Shown piece by piece: positions 60,323 to 64,000 of a stretch of DNA of 64,000 nucleotides. Positions within the stretch are counted from its first letter, which is position 1, and every line of letters begins with the position of its first letter. Location of the stretch: the NCBI RefSeq assembly GCF_029227915.1, contig NC_079885.1, positions 26,723,001-26,787,000 of the forward strand, written 5' to 3'. Made by a program: the position numbers and the translations under genes. The stretch comes from Hydractinia symbiolongicarpus. Taxonomy: Eukaryota; Cnidaria; Hydrozoa; Anthoathecata; Hydractiniidae. Under the pieces are notes generated by a model. The model did not search any database and had not been told where the DNA came from. It saw only the letters and a list, made by a program, of their open reading frames with translations.

Positions 60323-60640
60323 AATGATTATCAACCTAAAACAGTTAAATAGATCTGTCAGATATGGCCATTTAAAATGGAAACACTGCAAGATGTTCCA
60401 TGTCTTACCAAACCAGGTGTTTGGATGGGAAGTATTGACTTACAAAAGTTCTTAGTTCTTTTTTGGTATTGAAAGTTCTAACAATTTCTAGCTTTACCCA
60501 TTGAGTTTGGTCCAGCTGTTAGAATCTTTACCAAAGTTGTTAAAGTGCCCTTCAAAGCTTTAAGAGGGGCAGATCATCTACCTGTTGTTTATATAGACGA
60601 TTCTTATTTGCAAGGTAATACTTATGAATAATGCCAAAGA
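60323..60640 (+). pseudogene. DIRS-like reverse transcriptase fragment
   Basis: MIINLKQLNRSVRYGHFKM then GVWMGSIDLQKF, LPIEFGPAVRIFTKVVKVPF and VVYIDDSYL: the RT fingers, the Asp of SIDL and the catalytic YIDD box. A stop in the middle (after LFWY) and a frame slip break it. Confidence 0.75.
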
Positions 60641-60779
60641 AGCACTGTCTCACTTTTGAGCAGCTTAAGATTTACTACAGCCTACTCAACTTCTACAGCC
60701 TACTCAATGTTTAGTGTTTTTAGGGTCCGTGTTAAGCTCTGCTTAACTGACAATAATTTTATCTTCTGATGCTTTTTCT

Positions 60780-61260
60780 TAAGGACTGGGGTGGCACTGA
60801 TGGAAACTCTCAGGTGGACGTTGGTCTGTGAATTGGCTGCATTGGAAATAAGACAATACAGACATGTTCAGTTGAGAATGGATAACGCCACACAGGAGGG
60901 CTTTCATTCGATTGCTTGTAATAAATAAGTTGTTGAAATATGGGAATTTGCTAGAACTTGTTTGGTTATCAGCTTGTCATATACTCGACGTATTAAATGC
61001 TGCAGCTGATTTTATACCAAGACAACTTTGAGATATTGAATGGATTGAATTTAACGTAATTTTTAACATTTTTTGGAAATTTAATATTGATCTTTTTGCA
61101 TCCAGATTCAGACCTGATCAGCGTGCTAAAGTTGTAAATGCCTTTGCTCAAATCTGGTCGAATTTAAACTTTTATGCCTTTCCACCTTTTAATTTGATTG
61201 GGAAATTTCTTGCAAAGATTAATATGGATTAGGCCACAGGCATTCTTGTAGTACCTTTCT
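60780..61260 (+). pseudogene. DIRS-like RNase H region
   Basis: TLVCELAALEIRQYRH, LRMDNATQ, then in another frame CHILDVLNAAADFIPRQL, FNIDLFASRFRPDQRA and FYAFPPFNLIGKFLAKINMD. IDLFASR and FPPFNLI are hallmarks of the DIRS/related RNase H-to-YR segment. Confidence 0.75.
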
Positions 61261-61439
61261 GATCATCGCAGCCTTCGTTTCCTCAAGCAATTAATATGTT
61301 TTACAGGACACCTGTTTTATTTCCACCTTTGTCTAGATTGTTATTTCTACTAGGGACAAAAAGGCAACATCATCTGTACCAAACCTTATCGCTGCTCATG
61401 CTGCCTGTCCTGGGAATCGTTTCAAGGTGAAGAATTTCC

Positions 61440-62320
61440 AGCAGACACTGTCAATAATATTGCAGCATCATGGAGAGAAGGTAACCAGAAACATTACTCA
61501 GGTGCAATCAGATGATGGATACAATATTGCACTGGGAGGTCGAATGATCCCTATCATCCAATATAAAATGTCTTTAGAGAGTGAAGACAGAGTTAAATAA
61601 ACTCGCTGCTGTTACAGTTATTATTAAAACAACTAAAAATTTAAGAAAACGTTAGAAACGGAGTGTGTTATTTGTTACTAAACAAGTTTCGGTTAGAGTG
61701 AGAAGATTATTTTAATTTCTTTTTTGATAAAAATCTCGTTAAATTCTTTTTTATCTTTTTTTGTTTTTAAACGTCCTCTAATAATGTTTATTGTTGACAT
61801 GGAAACTCGCATTTTTCTGAACGCACATTTGATGTACAGATTATAAGCATTTTGATTGGCTAAAAACCTTTCGATTAATCGAAAAAGTTGAACCGGTCAG
61901 TTAAAAATCGAATTCGACAAGTCTGATGTTATGTCACTTACCTGGCTTGCTTAAAACAACACGACCTAAAAAGACTGATAGGACCTTGATGTACAGGGCT
62001 TTCCATTTTAACCCAGATATATGGCCACTCCAAAGGACCAAAGCCTACTTGTTGAAAAGAAATCAGTTGATATCTAAGGAAATTGCTCCGTAAATTTTAG
62101 GAAGCCTCACTATGCTGCCTCTAAGAATACACTATCAAGAAAGGTAAAATCAGTTTTTACCTCAGCTGTTATTGATACCAATGTTCTCCCCCAGGTAGCT
62201 GTCGTTTAGCCTCTGGGAGCAAAGCAGAATTTACAGGGGAACCTCTAGATGTCATTTTAAAGTATGGCGCTTGGAGTAGGGATTCTACCTTTTACGTAAC
62301 TTTCTTAGAAATGTTATTGG
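61440..62320 (+). pseudogene. DIRS-like tyrosine recombinase pieces
   Basis: N-terminal core-binding part NNIAASWREGNQKHYSGAIR at about 61450-61510, then a helical part around 61940-62090 (RPKKTDRTLMYRAFHF), and the C-terminal catalytic region GEPLDVILKYGAWSRDSTFY at about 62240-62300. Spacing is roughly that of the family; frames are broken throughout. Confidence 0.6.
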
Positions 62321-62330
62321 CAGTGTAACA

Positions 62331-62980
62331 TGATCTTGGTGCCTCGCTTTTTGACTCAGTTATGAAAGTAACAAGTCAAATTTTATTTTGCGTTTTTTAA
62401 CATTTACCTGCTTATTGTAACATTGTATTGTTAAAAGAAGTTTGCTCAGTTTATTTAAATTATCTCATCTTTCTCACTGTCTTTTACCACACTCGCTGCC
62501 GCGTTTATACTTTAAAGTCTCATACTCTGCTTGCGCAAAAGATGGAAAAATATATAGTTAAAGTACGCGGGTGCCCTTCCTTTCTTTATGTCTTTTGCGC
62601 TTATTAGGTATACTCATGTTCTGTCTTCAAAGTAGGATTTTGGGTTATCGAGCTTAGCTCTCACCCTCATTTAGAAAATAAAATTTGGTTCAATCATCAT
62701 ACGTAAGTCCTCGATTAATCCTTTTGTTTACATAACCACATTCAGTATGGAGTCAAGCACACACCCTGAATAGTGTGTTGCGAAAAAGAAAGTTTAACAT
62801 CATCTTTTTTGCACGAAAAAACTGGGTCGAGCACCTCGCGGTTATGTTTTCGTTGTTTTGAAAAACAATAAAGAATTTAATAGCTCGTTGCGTCTTAAAT
62901 TCGAGTTTCGTTTCCTTCTCTCTTTCTATCCTTCTGGGTAATATATATTAGCTTGCAATTACAACAGGTTTATTAAATTA
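62331..62980. other. Non-coding stretch right of the DIRS relic
   Basis: No gene recognised. CACACTCGCTGCCGCG and related words may belong to the terminal region of the DIRS-like element (AAACTCGCTGCTG also occurs at 61601), but this is uncertain. Confidence 0.3.
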
Positions 62981-63165
62981 CTAGTCGTTAGCCCGTGGAA
63001 AAATCCACGGGGTCACCCGTCCTTTAAATTTACCCGTCGCAATAAAGTGGACAAAAATATATCGCATTTGGTATTGGTGCGCATTTTAAAAATTCCGTGT
63101 TTCCGTTACGGGACGGCGCTTTTGCGGACACACAGACAGACAGACGACGGCTATTATTAAAGAGA
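62981..63165 (-). mobile_element. Full-length Helitron-like element
   Basis: 185 bp on the minus strand: begins TCTCTTTAATAATAGCCGTC at 63165 (preceded by A), has the GTCTGTCTGTCTG run, CCCGTAACGGAAACACGG, and ends with the perfect hairpin, seven bases and CTAG at 62981-62984, followed by T. This is the best-preserved single copy and defines both ends. Confidence 0.85.
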
Positions 63166-63679
63166 TTTAGACGTTATTGTTTATGTCCACGCATTTTAAT
63201 TAACTAATTAGTTTATTTTGTACTTGTATGAGGAAAAAACGTGTTCAACAGAAACTAGGTCGTCATGGCGATATTTCTTTTTGACCGCCGCTTCCTACTG
63301 GACTTTTTAGGGACGTTCAGAGCTAGGGAGGATTCCATTCCTGTATTATTTTTGAAGTAAATGCTAGAAATTTAACACTTGACAGGTAATTAGGCAGCCC
63401 TTAATGTGTCAAAAAGACAAGCCCCGTTCCCAGGTCTATTTCAATGGTGTTACGACTTTATCCCAACTTAAAAGAATTACAAATAGCCTTGCGATGAAGT
63501 TGGAATGTACGGTAAAAAATACAAAACATATTTCCATATGCAGCGCCTAAAATCACTACATATATTTTTTCAATTTTGTCGACAGTAACGCTATATATAT
63601 GTTCGAATCCCGCTCGGTTCAAGTTTTCATTTCCACCAGACAAAAATATACTTACCAAATTGTGATTAATATATATATA
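63166..63679. other. Non-coding stretch
   Basis: No gene recognised. TGTTCGAATCCCGCTCGG at 63600 has a B-box-like core but no A box was seen. Confidence 0.35.
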
Positions 63680-64000
63680 CAGTAGACTCCCAGTTATTCA
63701 AACCTGCATTTATTCGAAATTCTCGGTTATTCGAAGCGATTTTCACCCGCTTGAAGTTTCTAACTCGTTTTAGAGTAAATCTCTCTCAGTTATTCGAAAA
63801 TTTGTTTATTCGAAGTGGTTTTCTGACCCCCTTAGCTCAATATTCTCTCAGTTATTCCAAATTCTTGACAATAGCTGGAGTAAAAGTGAGAATTCAAACA
63901 CTTTTTATAAAAGAAAAATAGTCTTTATTCCTAAAAATAAAACTATGTACAAAGCAATTTTTTTAAAAGTTGAATGCTTTTACCATTTCCAAAAAATTCA
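63680..64000 (+). mobile_element. Left end of a pogo/Tigger-like element
   Basis: CAGTAGACTCCCAGTTATTC starts at 63680 directly after a TA. CAGTAGACTCCC is the typical terminus of pogo/Tigger-type mariner elements with TA target sites. GTTATTCGAA words recur about six times over the next 170 bases, as in the subterminal repeats of these elements. The rest lies outside the window. Confidence 0.65.

Larger units (their letters stand above)
59090..62330 (+). mobile_element. DIRS-like tyrosine-recombinase retrotransposon relic
   Basis: Broken + frames give, in order: a gag-like part (VVPPLASMAKLMWFKKLTDE, NEPIWAYSKRSQ; 59390-59560), reverse transcriptase (from 60323), RNase H and its C-terminal tail (60780-61260), and a tyrosine recombinase (61440-62320). 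This order is specific to DIRS-type elements. No intact frame exceeds about 60 codons, so it is long dead. The outer split or inverted terminal repeats were not identified. Confidence 0.75.

Noticed and set aside
63590-63625. tRNA-like B box (GTTCGAATCC)
   Set aside because: No A box or cloverleaf around it.

Overview
The window is eukaryotic nuclear DNA from an animal, most likely a cnidarian (a hydrozoan is my best guess). It is very AT-rich. Protein genes are split by short GT-AG introns, and homopolymers and microsatellites are frequent. The transposon relics (Penelope-like, DIRS-like, Polinton/Maverick, Helitron, pogo, PIF/Harbinger) are of the kinds common in cnidarian genomes. I cannot fix the species from sequence alone.

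Left part (1-21,403) holds the real genes, all on the + strand. They are: the 3' part of a coiled-coil protein ending in a FFAT (VAP-binding) motif (exons 241-3526); a complete 5-exon SBF-like (SLC10A7/RCH1-type) membrane transporter (5116-7185); and a complete 24-exon LRRCC1 orthologue (8487-21403), a centrosomal/ciliary LRR plus coiled-coil protein whose exons join in frame to about 1,017 residues. Introns carry relics: an integrase-core fragment in the FFAT gene, and a Helitron-like element and a 21-bp tandem repeat in LRRCC1.

Middle part (21,404-46,900) is gene-poor. It has a cluster of short elements with Helitron termini (TC at the 5' end, hairpin then CTAG at the 3' end), three of them head-to-tail, next to an internally deleted Penelope-like retroelement. 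It also has an intact minus-strand C2H2 zinc-finger ORF (28695-29738), 53 perfect copies of an 8-bp repeat, and a possible two-exon gene for a 43-residue membrane peptide (37319-37828) about 550 bases downstream of an NRF1-like palindrome and a CCAAT box.

Right part (46,900-64,000) is a graveyard of mobile elements. A decayed Polinton/Maverick occupies about 47.5-56.0 kb: double-jelly-roll major capsid and packaging ATPase on +, protein-primed DNA polymerase B and several small ORFs on -, plus an unusual Cys-rich/HNH nuclease gene present as one long and one partial copy. Next come a PIF/Harbinger-like fragment, a 442-bp inverted-repeat MITE, 20-bp tandem repeats, a DIRS-like tyrosine-recombinase retrotransposon relic (about 59.1-62.3 kb), another Helitron-like element, and the start of a pogo/Tigger-like element that runs off the end.

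All calls come from reading translations and motifs by eye; no database search was run. Exon borders are inferred from GT/AG signals and phase agreement.
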